Positions 1 through 9,674 of a stretch of 64,000 nucleotides of DNA are shown one piece after another (the first letter of the stretch is position 1; every line of letters starts with the position of its first letter). This stretch comes from CAYLLS01 sp964385015. Its GTDB lineage: Bacteria; Myxococcota; UBA727; JABDBI01. The stretch is from assembly GCA_964385015.1 (NCBI GenBank), contig CAYLLS010000001.1, positions 248,001 to 312,000 on the forward strand, given 5' to 3'. The translations under genes and the position numbers were made by a program. The notes below the pieces were generated by a model. The model was not told the origin of the DNA, searched no databases, and saw only the letters and a program-made list of their open reading frames with translations.

Positions 1-1167
1 AATTCTATAGAATTAATTCATCCAAAAAGTTTGCTTAGTAATATAAAACCTATTTTAAAACATAGTAAACATTATTTTCTTAAATTAAATGATAATGTTG
101 ATGAATTAAAAAAATGGATATTTGACATGAGTAATGCTGGATTACTGAATAAGGATATTAAAAAATTTTTAATAACTTGGTTTAAATATGATTTAAAAGA
201 TTGGGACATAAGTCGTGATGCACCTTATTTTGGTTTTAATATACCTGATGCAATTAATAGTTATATTTATGTATGGTTTGATGCCACTATAGGCTATATT
301 AGTTTAACTGAATTAGCTGCAAAAAACAAAAATCGTGATATTAGTCATTATTGGAAAGGGAAAGATAAGAACACACAAATAATTCATTTTATAGGAAAAG
401 ATGTTATTTATTTTCATATGTTATTTTGGCCTTCAATTTTAATTGCCTGTAATTATTCATTGCCAACTTCTGTTGTAGTTCATGGAATGCTGACGATTAA
501 TCATAAAAAAATGTCAAAATCTAGAAATACTTTTATATTAGCAGATGATTTTTTAAAACATTTGCCATCTGAAGCATTGAGATATTATTTTGGATCTAAA
601 TTAAATTTTAATATAGAAGATATTGATTTAAATTTTTATGATTTGCAAACAAAAATAAATAAAGATTTAATAGATAAGATTATTAATATCATAAGTAGAA
701 CTATTAATATGTTGCATCTTTATAACAATGCTAAATATGGTGATATGGAAAATACATCTCATGATATTATAAAATATGTAATAAAAATTACTAATAAAGT
801 CAAAACTTACTACATGTCATATGAATATAATAAAGTAATATATTATGTATTAAAAATAGCTGATATAACTAATGGTTATCTACAAAAAAATGAACCTTGG
901 AAAAATATTAAAAATAATTTTGATAAAACAATAAAACAAATTACAACAGCATTATGGTGCGGAAAAGTTGCAATTGCATTACTAAAACCAATAATTCCTA
1001 AATTAGCAGATAAAACAAAATTATTATTAAATATTCATGATATATGGGATTTTGATAATATTTTATATAAATTACCTAAAAATCAAACTGTACAAAAATA
1101 TAAAATATTATTTAATAAAATTGACACTAATGATATAGAAGCATTATTAAATTTATATAAAATATAA
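1..1167 (+). CDS. metG: Methionyl-tRNA synthetase, 5' end outside window
   Basis: Class I aminoacyl-tRNA synthetase that charges tRNA-Met in the cytoplasm. The open frame runs from base 1, so only the C-terminal ~388 residues are present; the HIGH motif lies off the window. Seen: the catalytic-core segment SRDAPYFGF followed by WFDATIGYIS, the signature loop KKMSKSRNTFI near visible residue 170, then an all-helical anticodon-binding domain. The protein stops straight after that domain, so the C-terminal EMAP/Trbp-like tRNA-binding extension of many bacterial MetRS is absent. It converges with a BamB-like gene, with three bases between the stop codons. An internal TTG at 31 is not the start. 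Confidence 0.95.
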   Translation, partial: NSIELIHPKSLLSNIKPILKHSKHYFLKLNDNVDELKKWIFDMSNAGLLNKDIKKFLITWFKYDLKDWDISRDAPYFGFNIPDAINSYIYVWFDATIGYISLTELAAKNKNRDISHYWKGKDKNTQIIHFIGKDVIYFHMLFWPSILIACNYSLPTSVVVHGMLTINHKKMSKSRNTFILADDFLKHLPSEALRYYFGSKLNFNIEDIDLNFYDLQTKINKDLIDKIINIISRTINMLHLYNNAKYGDMENTSHDIIKYVIKITNKVKTYYMSYEYNKVIYYVLKIADITNGYLQKNEPWKNIKNNFDKTIKQITTALWCGKVAIALLKPIIPKLADKTKLLLNIHDIWDFDNILYKLPKNQTVQKYKILFNKIDTNDIEALLNLYKI

Positions 1168-1170
1168 ATA

Positions 1171-2355
1171 TTATAAAAACATTTTTGTATTTAATATATA
1201 GTATTTGTTTAAATTATTATCATAACGCATCATATGCATAGAGTTTCTATATATATAAAATATGGTATTATTTTGATATAAATTGATATCAACTTTTTGT
1301 TCTAATATTCCGGAATTTTTATTTATTATGATAAGCTTTAATTGTTTTGTTATACAAAATATATGATGTTTATGATTTATACATACTATGCGTATTATAT
1401 TATTAATGTTTTTTTTCCATATAAATTTGCCATTTTTAATATTAATATTGATTAATGCGTTTGTTGTAGATATAAAAATAAAATTATCATTAATTAATAT
1501 ATTATTAATACGTTTAAGATAAATTTTCCATATTTTTATTATGTTTTTAGATATCAGCAATAACCCTTTATTATAAGAAGAACTAATTATATTATAATTT
1601 TTATATTGTTGATGATTAAATATATCTGCAAATATTATGTTTATATAACTAATATTTAATGTTTTAATTATTTGACCTGATTGTGCATTTATAAAATTAA
1701 TATTACCATTTGCGTTTGGGCATGATAATATTTTCATAATTTTATTATTTAAATAAATTTTACTTATAATTGGACCATAGGTTGGCATTAATATCATTTT
1801 AGAATGATTATATTTTTTTTTGAACCACAATATTTTTCCATGATGTATATGAATTGCATAAATTGTAGATAATTTAGATATTACATATAAAATATTATTA
1901 TCATTATATATATGATTTAAAATGTTGGAATCTAATTTAATAATCCATTTAATACTACACGTATTAATATCAATATTTATTAAAAATTGATTTCTTATAG
2001 TTATAAGAATTTGTTTTTTAAATAAAATTGGAATATTTGTTATATTCTTAAATAATTTATATAATTTTAATAGACTATTATTGCAATGTTTAAACATATA
2101 TATTGTTTTATTTTGTATAATAATTAATTTTTTATGTTTATAATATAATTTTAAATTAAAATTTTTATTATAATTTACTTTTTTTATATATAAATTAAAA
2201 ATAAATTTTTTTTTATTTAAATCTAAATAAGATTTATTGTCTAAAACATATATGTATTTCATATTTAATATGCAAAACATTAATATTATATATAAAGTAT
2301 ACTTATAATTTATTTTAGATAAAAACATAATATCCAATAAATCCTTATATATCAT
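1171..2355 (-). CDS. BamB-like beta-propeller protein (outer-membrane assembly?)
   Basis: A 394-residue protein with a hydrophobic N-terminal stretch at about residues 19-35, probably a signal peptide or anchor. It carries at least five weak PQQ-type propeller repeats of the form 'I-x-I-x-[ST]-G-x-I-x-W', for example INTCSIKWIIKLD, IHHGKILWFKKK, INAQSGQIIKTL, IKNGKFIWKKN and INKNSGILEQK. This pattern and length fit BamB, a lipoprotein of the BAM outer-membrane assembly complex. No clean lipobox cysteine is visible, so lipidation is uncertain. It lies just downstream of gmk on the same strand. An inner-membrane PQQ-like protein of other function is the alternative. Confidence 0.5.
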   Translation of the reverse strand: MIYKDLLDIMFLSKINYKYTLYIILMFCILNMKYIYVLDNKSYLDLNKKKFIFNLYIKKVNYNKNFNLKLYYKHKKLIIIQNKTIYMFKHCNNSLLKLYKLFKNITNIPILFKKQILITIRNQFLINIDINTCSIKWIIKLDSNILNHIYNDNNILYVISKLSTIYAIHIHHGKILWFKKKYNHSKMILMPTYGPIISKIYLNNKIMKILSCPNANGNINFINAQSGQIIKTLNISYINIIFADIFNHQQYKNYNIISSSYNKGLLLISKNIIKIWKIYLKRINNILINDNFIFISTTNALININIKNGKFIWKKNINNIIRIVCINHKHHIFCITKQLKLIIINKNSGILEQKVDINLYQNNTIFYIYRNSMHMMRYDNNLNKYYILNTKMFL

Positions 2356-2361
2356 ATAATC

Positions 2362-2924
2362 TTAAATAATTATATATTTACGTATTATATGTTGAATTAA
2401 TAAAATAGTATTATTTATATTATTATTTTTAATAACATAATAATATTTGTTATATCCTATTAATATTTCTTTTTGTGCTGCTAAAATTCTTTCGTTAATT
2501 TTTACATGAGATTCAGTATTCCTGTATAATAATCTTTTTTTTAATTCATTAAAAGATGGAGGCAAAATTAAAATTAATAAAGTATTTTCATTTTTTTTTT
2601 AATTTGTATTCCACCATCTATACTAATATCAAATATAATATGATATCCTTTATTTAACATTTTATTAACCCAAATTATATCTGATCCATATTTATATTGA
2701 TACATAATAGACCATTCTAAAAATCTTTTCCCTATTATCATATGATTAAAGTTATTGTCTGAAATAAAATAATAATCTCTCTTATCAATTTCTTTTTTAC
2801 GATGTCTTCTAGTTGTATAACTAATGCTTTGTATAATATTATTATACATATTTGTAATTAATCTAGATAAAGTTGATTTGCCTACGCCACTTGGGCCACT
2901 TAATATGATAGGTATGCCTTTCAT
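2362..2924 (-). CDS. gmk: Guanylate kinase, interrupted by a frameshift in a poly(A) run
   Basis: Converts GMP to GDP and is normally essential. The first frame (2924-2574, 116 residues) has the P-loop GPSGVGKST, the GMP-binding SYTTRRHRKKEIDKRDYYF segment and the EW motif (FLEWSIMYQYKYG). It ends four codons after K109-K111. A second frame then continues with ILPPSFNELKKRL and the lid and C-terminal helices down to 2362. The break falls in a run of ten A on the coding strand (2600-2591). One extra A gives KKKNENTLLILILPPS, which matches the family. Reads may be wrong, or polymerase slippage may restore the frame. Strong similarity on both sides argues the gene is still under selection. Confidence 0.85.
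2591..2600 (-). other. A10 homopolymer at the gmk frameshift
   Basis: Ten consecutive A on the coding strand of gmk, at codons 109-112. Reading ten A leads to MKILY and a stop; eleven A (or eight) would join the two gmk halves in frame. Such runs are known sites of transcriptional slippage in AT-rich symbiont genomes and also of sequencing error. Confidence 0.9.
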
Positions 2925-2991
2925 TGCAATCCTTTATATATATTTAATTTATTGTTTTCTATACATAAATAATAAAATTTATATGATGATT

Positions 2992-3411
2992 TTAAAATAT
3001 TTCATTATCTGTAAAAAAAAAATTGATTTCTTTTTTAGCATTGTGAACTGAATCTGATCCATGAATAATATTTTTTATTAAAGATGAAGCATAAGTTCTT
3101 CGTATAGTACCATATGAAGCATCAATATAATTTGTTGATCCTATTAATTCTCTATGCTTTTGAATTACATTTTTACTTTGCAATACTAAAATTAAAATAG
3201 GCATGGAAGATATAAAATTGATTAATTCCAGAAAAAATTTTTTTTCCTTATGCATAGAATAAAATAATTTTGCTTCTGAAGTGCTTAAATGTTTCATTTT
3301 AGCTGCAACAATAGAAAAATTATTTATTTCAAAACAACTTATTATGTTACCAATAATTTTTTTTTTTATACCATCAGGTTTAATAATAGATAATGTTCTC
3401 TCGTTATTCAT
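2992..3411 (-). CDS. ndk: Nucleoside diphosphate kinase
   Basis: Transfers the terminal phosphate between nucleoside tri- and diphosphates, supplying GTP and dNTPs. The 139 residues begin NNERTLSIIKPDG, the classical Ndk opening. The phospho-histidine motif IIHGSDSVHNAKKEI is intact near the C-terminus. Length is normal for the bacterial family. An AAGGA ribosome-binding site sits about nine bases before the ATG. It lies between gltX and gmk on the same strand and follows the sucC-sucD block; sucCD next to ndk is an arrangement I associate with Deltaproteobacteria and Acidobacteriota. It acts one step after the damaged Gmk. Confidence 0.95.
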   Translation of the reverse strand: MNNERTLSIIKPDGIKKKIIGNIISCFEINNFSIVAAKMKHLSTSEAKLFYSMHKEKKFFLELINFISSMPILILVLQSKNVIQKHRELIGSTNYIDASYGTIRRTYASSLIKNIIHGSDSVHNAKKEINFFFTDNEIF

Positions 3412-3424
3412 AGAATATAATTCC

Positions 3425-4864
3425 TTATAAATTATTAATATATTTTAATGCTACTTCAATTCTATAACAACATCTATATTTCCCTAAAATTAAAATCACA
3501 GGAAATAAAGGAGGAGTTGTTGTTGTCCCAGTTAAAATTAGCCGCATAGTCATAAATAATGTTTTTTTTGATAGTTTATATATTTGACAACAACTATTAA
3601 AACAATATTTTATATTATACATATTAAATTCTGACCATGTTTGCATTGTTTCTAATATTTGATTTAATATATTAATAGTATCATTTAAATTATTATTAAT
3701 TAAACATAATTTATAGTTAATATTTAAATTATCAACAAAAAAATAATTAGTATAATTAATAAAATCTTCTATAGTATGCATTCGATATTTAACTAATGGT
3801 ATAATTTGATTTAAATATGATTGTGATAAAATATTATTAAGCAAATATTTTGTAATTTGTTTATTAGTATATATGTTATGAATATATTGCTTATTTAACC
3901 ACAATAACTTTTTAATATCAAATATTGGACCTCCTAAAGCAATTTTTTTTAATGAAAAATTATTAACAAAATATTTGAGATTAAAAATTTGTTTATTATC
4001 AATAAATGAAAAAGCCATTAAGCCTAAAAAATTTACCATTACTTCTGGTAATATGCCTAAATGTTTATAATAAAAAATAGATGTTGGATTAATACTTTTT
4101 GATACTTTACTTCTATCATGATTTCGCAATAAAGGCAAATGACAAAAATATGGTATTTTAAAATTCAAAAATTTATATAACAATACATGTTTAGGTGTAG
4201 AGCTAATCCATTCTTCTCCTCTAATAACATGTGTAATATTCATTAAGTGATCATCTATTACATTAGCTAAATGATATGTTGGGAATCCATCATTTTTTAA
4301 TAGAATTTGATCATCTAATTTATTATTATAAATACTTATAGGACCTCTTAATATATCATAAAATATAGTTTTACCTATATTTGGTACTTTTAAACGAATC
4401 ACTCCTAATGCACCATTAGAAATTTCATTATAAACATCAATATGAGATCTATATCTACAATATCCATCATATTTACTTGGTTGATTTGATTTTTGTTGTT
4501 TTAATTTTAATTTAGCTAATCTATTATATGAGCAACTACACCAGTAAGCTTTATTTAATTTAATTAAATAATGTGCATATTTTTGATAAATATGTATTCT
4601 ATTACTTTGTTGATATAACTTTGAATTGATATTTACGCCATCATCCCATGTCAACCCTAACCATATTAACGATTTTATAATGTTATATATACTATTATGC
4701 ACTATATTCTTTTGATTGGTATCCTCTATGCGAAATACAAATTTGCCATTATATTTCTTGGCAAAAGCATAATTGATAAGAGCTACATATCCAGTTCCTA
4801 CATGAGGATCTCCTGTGGGAGATGGACCTATTCGTACTTTCACATCTTTATATTGATTTATCAT
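3425..4864 (-). CDS. gltX: Glutamyl-tRNA synthetase
   Basis: Class I synthetase that ligates glutamate to tRNA-Glu. At 479 residues it is full length. The ATP site begins RIGPSPTGDPHVGTGYVAL (HIGH motif as HVGT, residues 21-24), and the second signature loop is DRSKVSKS (KMSKS as KVSKS) near residue 255. A CxC...C segment around residue 110 (CSCSYNRL, then CRYRS) resembles the zinc-binding region of many GluRS. The C-terminal anticodon-binding helical domain is present. It sits 13 bases upstream of ndk on the same strand and is followed upstream by sucD. Confidence 0.96.
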   Translation of the reverse strand: MINQYKDVKVRIGPSPTGDPHVGTGYVALINYAFAKKYNGKFVFRIEDTNQKNIVHNSIYNIIKSLIWLGLTWDDGVNINSKLYQQSNRIHIYQKYAHYLIKLNKAYWCSCSYNRLAKLKLKQQKSNQPSKYDGYCRYRSHIDVYNEISNGALGVIRLKVPNIGKTIFYDILRGPISIYNNKLDDQILLKNDGFPTYHLANVIDDHLMNITHVIRGEEWISSTPKHVLLYKFLNFKIPYFCHLPLLRNHDRSKVSKSINPTSIFYYKHLGILPEVMVNFLGLMAFSFIDNKQIFNLKYFVNNFSLKKIALGGPIFDIKKLLWLNKQYIHNIYTNKQITKYLLNNILSQSYLNQIIPLVKYRMHTIEDFINYTNYFFVDNLNINYKLCLINNNLNDTINILNQILETMQTWSEFNMYNIKYCFNSCCQIYKLSKKTLFMTMRLILTGTTTTPPLFPVILILGKYRCCYRIEVALKYINNL

Positions 4865-4890
4865 TCATCTTTTTTCTTTTTTAATTTATA

Positions 4891-5775
4891 TTATGTACCA
4901 TATGTTAATAAAACTTTTTTTGTAATTAATCCAATATCAGATGGAGTATCCACTAATTTAATACCTGCATCTTTAAAGGCTAATTTTTTGCATAATGCAG
5001 TCCCTTCGCCCTTTGCAATAATAGCACCTGCATGGCCCATTCTCTTATTAGAAGGCGCAGTCTCTCCAGCTATAAAACCTATTACTGGTTTTTTCATGTT
5101 GTCTTTTATCCATAAAGCAGCATTTTCTTCGGCATTTCCTCCAATTTCTCCTATTATTACCACTGCTTTAGTATCATCATCATTATTAAATTTTTCTAAT
5201 ATATCTATAAAGTTTGTTCCAAGAATAGCATCACCACCTATACCAACACATGTAGATTGACCTATATTTAAATTAGTTAATTGATGAACTGCTTCGTAAG
5301 TTAATGTCCCGGATCTAGAAACAACACCTACATTGCCTTTTTTATGTATATATCCTGGCATAATACCAATTTTACATTCATTAGGTGTAATAATTCCAGG
5401 GCAATTAGGACCAATTAATCTTGTATTACTAGATTTTAGTAATTTTATAACTTTTATCATATCTATAGTTGGAATCCCTTCAGTAATGCACACTATTAAT
5501 TCTAATTTAGCTTCAATGCTTTCTATAATTGCATCTGCTGCTAGTGCAGCTGGTACATATATAATAGAAACATTAGCATTAGTTTCATCAATAGCATCAC
5601 GTACTGAATTAAAAATAGGAATTTGATTATTAAATAATTGTTTTTCTTTACCTGGTGTAATGCCACCTACAATATTAGTTTTATATTGCAACATTTGTAA
5701 TGTATGAAAAGATCCAGATAATCCAGTAATCCCTTGTACTAATACTCTAGTTGAAGAATCAATTAAAATACTCAT
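4891..5775 (-). CDS. sucD: Succinyl-CoA synthetase alpha subunit
   Basis: With SucC it converts succinyl-CoA, ADP (or GDP) and phosphate to succinate, CoA and a nucleoside triphosphate, the substrate-level step of the TCA cycle. The 294 residues start SILIDSSTRVLVQGITG, carry the CoA-binding Rossmann motif and GPNCPGIITP, and keep the phospho-histidine in MGHAGAIIAKGEG near residue 247. Its ATG overlaps the sucC stop by one base (TAATG), with GAGGA just upstream, which indicates translational coupling. In a reduced genome this pair may be a direct ATP source from glutamate or branched-chain amino acid oxidation. Confidence 0.97.
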   Translation of the reverse strand: MSILIDSSTRVLVQGITGLSGSFHTLQMLQYKTNIVGGITPGKEKQLFNNQIPIFNSVRDAIDETNANVSIIYVPAALAADAIIESIEAKLELIVCITEGIPTIDMIKVIKLLKSSNTRLIGPNCPGIITPNECKIGIMPGYIHKKGNVGVVSRSGTLTYEAVHQLTNLNIGQSTCVGIGGDAILGTNFIDILEKFNNDDDTKAVVIIGEIGGNAEENAALWIKDNMKKPVIGFIAGETAPSNKRMGHAGAIIAKGEGTALCKKLAFKDAGIKLVDTPSDIGLITKKVLLTYGT

Positions 5776-6935
5776 TATATCCTCGATGCTTTAACTGCTT
5801 TTAATGCTCCATCAAGCATATTATCTGCAGTAATAATATTTAATTTAGAATTATTTAACATTTGTTTTGCTATTTTGCTATTTGTTCCCTCTAGTCTTAC
5901 AATAAGTGGAATATTTATATTTAAATCTTTACTAGCCGAAATAACTCCATTTGCAATAGTGTCACATTTAGCTATGCCACCAAAAACATTAATAAATATA
6001 ACTTTTACATTCTTATCTTGCATAATTAATTTTAAAGCCTGAGTAACTTTTAAAATAGTAGTGCTCCCTCCAACATCTAAAAAATTAGCTGGATTACCAC
6101 CAACATATTTTATAATATCCATTGTAGCCATAGCTAATCCAGCACCATTTACCATACATCCGATATTGCCATTTAAAGCAACATAGCTTATATCATATTT
6201 ATGAGCTAATACTTCTTTATTATCATATTGTTTTGGATCATACATATTTAAAATATTTGATTGTCTAAATAAAGCATTATCATCAATATTAAATTTAGCA
6301 TCCAAAGCAATAAGTTCATTATTTTTTGTTACAATTAAAGGATTAATTTCAGCTAAACTTAAATCTAATACTATAAACATATTATATAAATTATAACATA
6401 ATTCATGCATTGATTTTGAAATATTTTTATGTAATTTTAATTTTGAAAGAAAAAATCTTATTTGAAATGGCATTAATCCAATATTTGGATTAATCCATTG
6501 TTTTAATAGTTTATGTGGTTTTTCAATAGCAGTTTTTTCTATGTCTACTCCACCTTCATCTGACATAATAAGACAAATTTTTTGTTGTTCTCTATCTATA
6601 GTTAATCCAATATAAAACTCTCTAATCACATCACATAACTCTTCTATCATAATCATGTTAACTAATTGACCATCAGAATTAGTTTGATGTGTAACTAATT
6701 TTTTATTCAATATTTGTTGATAATAGTTGATTACATCTTGTTTATTATGAGCTATTTTAATTCCTCCTACTTTACCACGTCCACCTGCATAAATTTGAGC
6801 TTTTAATATACATGGATATTTTATTTGTTTAGCAGCTTTTAACATTTCTTCTAAATTAAAACAAATATGATGATGTAAAATGTTTATTTTATGCTGTTTC
6901 AATATTTGTTTCGCTTGAAATTCATGTATTTTCAT
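5775..6935 (-). CDS. sucC: Succinyl-CoA synthetase beta subunit (ADP-forming)
   Basis: Nucleotide-binding and grasp-type partner of SucD. The 386 residues open MKIHEFQAKQILKQH, typical of SucC. The ATP-grasp glycine loop GGRGKVGGIK lies at residues 51-60. The C-terminal CoA-ligase domain contains FLDVGG and INVFGGI, which forms the contact to SucD. It is the first gene of a minus-strand run sucC-sucD-gltX-ndk-gmk, and a plausible sigma70 promoter lies 33-60 bases upstream. The gap to the divergent small gene at 7056 is 120 bases. Confidence 0.97.
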   Translation of the reverse strand: MKIHEFQAKQILKQHKINILHHHICFNLEEMLKAAKQIKYPCILKAQIYAGGRGKVGGIKIAHNKQDVINYYQQILNKKLVTHQTNSDGQLVNMIMIEELCDVIREFYIGLTIDREQQKICLIMSDEGGVDIEKTAIEKPHKLLKQWINPNIGLMPFQIRFFLSKLKLHKNISKSMHELCYNLYNMFIVLDLSLAEINPLIVTKNNELIALDAKFNIDDNALFRQSNILNMYDPKQYDNKEVLAHKYDISYVALNGNIGCMVNGAGLAMATMDIIKYVGGNPANFLDVGGSTTILKVTQALKLIMQDKNVKVIFINVFGGIAKCDTIANGVISASKDLNINIPLIVRLEGTNSKIAKQMLNNSKLNIITADNMLDGALKAVKASRI

Positions 6936-6967
6936 AAATTCATTCCTATGTATAATTAATATATGGT

Positions 6968-6995
6968 ATTATACTAAAAAAAATATATATTACAA
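6968..6995 (-). promoter_or_regulatory. Putative sigma70 promoter of sucC
   Basis: On the minus strand TTGTAA (6995-6990) and TATAAT (6973-6968) are separated by 16 bases, ending 33 bases before the sucC ATG. The -10 box is perfect, but TA-rich sequence makes chance matches common. Confidence 0.4.
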
Positions 6996-7055
6996 TCTAT
7001 TCTAAATAAATTATATTAAAATAGATGACTTTAACAATAATATTATGGTCATATA

Positions 7056-7364
7056 ATGAAATTAAGAATTACAAGAGATAATATACGTTTTAGATTAAAT
7101 CATTTTGATAAAATAATGTTAAAACGAGATAAATATATACAAGAACATATATTAATTGGATATAAAAAATATCACACATTTTATTTTACGTTAAAAATTA
7201 ATATCAAATTTAATATAATGTTTAATGAAAACAACATTTATGTAACTATACCACATCATATGATTAAAAATCTCTATACATATGATTTTTATAGTATTAA
7301 AAAAAAAATCAAGTTTATAAAACAAAGATTTTTGATCATTATAGAAAATGATTTTATAAAATAA
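7056..7364 (+). CDS. Small conserved protein of unknown function (MKxRIxxNxxRxRL type)
   Basis: A 102-residue soluble protein without membrane segments. It opens MKLRITRDNIRFRLNHFD, continues with alternating beta-type segments (FYFTLKINIKF, NNIYVTIPHHMIKNL) and ends with a basic helix. I recall small uncharacterised bacterial proteins starting 'MKIRI..N..RLRL' followed by a beta-rich body, annotated as a DUF in Acidobacteriota and Bacteroidota, but I cannot confirm the family name. It stands alone on the plus strand between two minus-strand operons. Retention in so small a genome suggests a real role; I can assign none. Confidence 0.55.
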   Translation: MKLRITRDNIRFRLNHFDKIMLKRDKYIQEHILIGYKKYHTFYFTLKINIKFNIMFNENNIYVTIPHHMIKNLYTYDFYSIKKKIKFIKQRFLIIIENDFIK

Positions 7365-7379
7365 TAGTATTTTTCAAAA

Positions 7380-8264
7380 TTATCTTATATATTTTTTTAC
7401 ATATTCATAAATTTCTTTAGATTTATATGAGCTTCTCATAAAAAAATGTGCAAATATACCTTGTAATCCTATTTTTTGTCCAAATTTAATCCAATTATGA
7501 TATTGATTTAACATGATATAATTTTGTATTGGCCAATTTTTTAAACTTGGACGTAAATATTGTCCAATAATAACAATATTAACTCCATTTTTTTTTAAAT
7601 AATATATACTTTCTTTTACTTCATCATTTGATTCTCCTAAGCCAACCATAAGACTACTTTTAATAAGTATATTTTTTTTTTTAGATGCTTTTTTTAATAA
7701 TATACACGTATGTTCTAAATTAGATTGTGGACGTAATTTCTGAAATAAACTAAAAACTGTTTCTATATTATGACTTAATACATGAGGATTAGCTTGTAAT
7801 ATATAATCTATAAAATATAAATCACCATTAAAATCTGGGATCAAGATTTCTATAATAACATTAGGAAAAAATTTTTTAATTGCATTAATACATTTAATAA
7901 ATTGATTAGCTCCATAATCTAATAAATCATCACGATTTACACTTGTAATAACTATATAATTTAAATTCATATTTTTAATAGCATTTAAAACTTGAATATA
8001 TTCATACTTATAAATAATATTTGCTTTTTTTGTTTGAATAGAGCAAAAATTACATGTTCTAGTGCATTTGTCTCCTAAAATCATTAATGTTGCAGTATTT
8101 TTAGAAAAACATTCACCAATATTTATACAATGAGCATCTTCGCACACAGTATTTAAACTTAATTTTCGCAAAATATTTAATGTTTTATATTTTTTTTGTA
8201 TGGTATATATATTTTTTTTTAAATATTTTGGCAATCTTAATTTATTATTTAATGTTTTATACAT
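7380..8264 (-). CDS. lipA: Lipoyl synthase
   Basis: Radical-SAM enzyme that inserts two sulfurs into octanoyl groups on E2 and GcvH proteins. Both iron-sulfur sites are visible: the auxiliary cluster cysteines CEDAHCINIGEC (41, 46, 52) and the radical-SAM motif CTRTCNFC (67, 71, 74). Length (294) is normal. The product is needed by 2-oxoacid dehydrogenases, and the branched-chain type E1 at 38139 is one candidate user in this window. It lies three bases downstream of the gltS-like gene on the same strand. lipB is not in the window. Confidence 0.96.
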   Translation of the reverse strand: MYKTLNNKLRLPKYLKKNIYTIQKKYKTLNILRKLSLNTVCEDAHCINIGECFSKNTATLMILGDKCTRTCNFCSIQTKKANIIYKYEYIQVLNAIKNMNLNYIVITSVNRDDLLDYGANQFIKCINAIKKFFPNVIIEILIPDFNGDLYFIDYILQANPHVLSHNIETVFSLFQKLRPQSNLEHTCILLKKASKKKNILIKSSLMVGLGESNDEVKESIYYLKKNGVNIVIIGQYLRPSLKNWPIQNYIMLNQYHNWIKFGQKIGLQGIFAHFFMRSSYKSKEIYEYVKKYIR

Positions 8265-8267
8265 AAT

Positions 8268-9674
8268 TTATTTTTTATTAATAATTTTAAGTTCATTATT
8301 TCTAATGGATTGAGCAGAATATGGAAACCATCCTACAAAAAATTTAGATAATAGTATACATATAACAAATAATATCATTAAAATTAATGCTGGCAATAAA
8401 ATTATATTATTAGCTACTAAAGTTGGCAAAAATGCTACGATAATTAATTCTATAAAAGAAATGCCTATATATGCTATGCCAAAATCTTCAACAATTCTTG
8501 CTCTCATATTAGGATCAACAACTCTTAACAGAACAATAGATGTAGCAATAGATCCTGTATTCCATCCATACATCATTAATGATCTTTCAAACCAAAAGTT
8601 TTTATATATTTTTCTTCCTATAAACCACATTAAACAAATTGTTACCATAGTGCCAAATCCAAATAAAAGTATTAATGGAAATATAAATTTTTCAATTACA
8701 TTTAAAGTAATAGATGCTATTCCGAAAGCTATTAAATAATCAGTAATTAAAGAACCTATTCTATTAATAAAATGTTGATCAATATATTCACCAAATTGCA
8801 ATATATTAAAAATTTGTTGGAATATTCCACCTAAAATTAAAGCAATGCAAAATCCTGGTATATGATATGCATTCGGAAATATATTTTTTAATAAATCACT
8901 AATATAAAAAGCAAATACAGCAATTCCTAAAACTATAGCAAAATGCCAAGTAATAGAATCTAATGCAATAGGATTAACAGTTTCTTTACCTACAAATATT
9001 CTTTCTTTTTCAGGGATAAACCCAGTTTTAATGCTTTCAGGCATTTTATGCATAGATTTAACTATTCTAGACCATCCTAAGCGAATCCCTATATTAATAA
9101 TAAACATGCCACCTAAAACACCTATTAATACTCCTATAGTAGCAGACGTATATCCTATTGATAAAGCTCCTATAAATCCATTATCTTCTAAAATTCCTGC
9201 AATAGCTGCTGCAGTGCCATGACCACCTATAAAACCAGCAGGTAATAATAATGCAAAAGCACAATGTAAATCTGGAAAAATAGGAGTTAAAATAAATAAA
9301 CCAAAAAGAAGAGCAAAACCATATTGTCCAACTAATGATGCTAAATTAAAAAATAATGTATCACCTACATCAGTTAAAATTTTATTAAAAGATATCTTAT
9401 TTTTTCTTTTTCCTAAAAACAAAGTAGCAAAAAAAAATACAACTAAGACTGATGGATACTTCACTATATTTTGAATCTCATGAGGATTACCACTAAATGG
9501 CAAAATATCTAGAAATTGTGAACCACATATTAAAGCCAATATGCCTGCAATAACTGCACTTGGCATATATGTATATTGTAAAAATTTTATGCGTGAACGT
9601 AATAATTGCGATATAATTATAAGAATTGATATAATCCCAAAATCTACAAGAACATCTCTATAGAGAGAGCTCAC
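8268..9674 (-). CDS. gltS: Sodium/glutamate symporter, GltS family
   Basis: Membrane carrier of 468 residues with about eleven to twelve hydrophobic segments. GltS-family signatures include PAGFIGGHGTAAAIAG in the first half and the second re-entrant part around YGWNTGSIATSIVLLR. It is longer than E. coli GltS (401 residues), like the longer version I associate with several non-enteric phyla. The GTG start at 9674 is supported by a strong AAAGGAGG site four bases upstream. It probably imports glutamate with sodium. In this genome glutamate could feed 2-oxoglutarate and SucCD. The exact substrate is inferred from family membership. Confidence 0.85.
   Translation of the reverse strand: MSSLYRDVLVDFGIISILIIISQLLRSRIKFLQYTYMPSAVIAGILALICGSQFLDILPFSGNPHEIQNIVKYPSVLVVFFFATLFLGKRKNKISFNKILTDVGDTLFFNLASLVGQYGFALLFGLFILTPIFPDLHCAFALLLPAGFIGGHGTAAAIAGILEDNGFIGALSIGYTSATIGVLIGVLGGMFIINIGIRLGWSRIVKSMHKMPESIKTGFIPEKERIFVGKETVNPIALDSITWHFAIVLGIAVFAFYISDLLKNIFPNAYHIPGFCIALILGGIFQQIFNILQFGEYIDQHFINRIGSLITDYLIAFGIASITLNVIEKFIFPLILLFGFGTMVTICLMWFIGRKIYKNFWFERSLMMYGWNTGSIATSIVLLRVVDPNMRARIVEDFGIAYIGISFIELIIVAFLPTLVANNIILLPALILMILFVICILLSKFFVGWFPYSAQSIRNNELKIINKK

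Noticed and set aside
4697..5260. Long plus-strand frames opposite gltX and sucD
   Set aside because: They are antisense shadows of strongly conserved genes and resemble no known protein.
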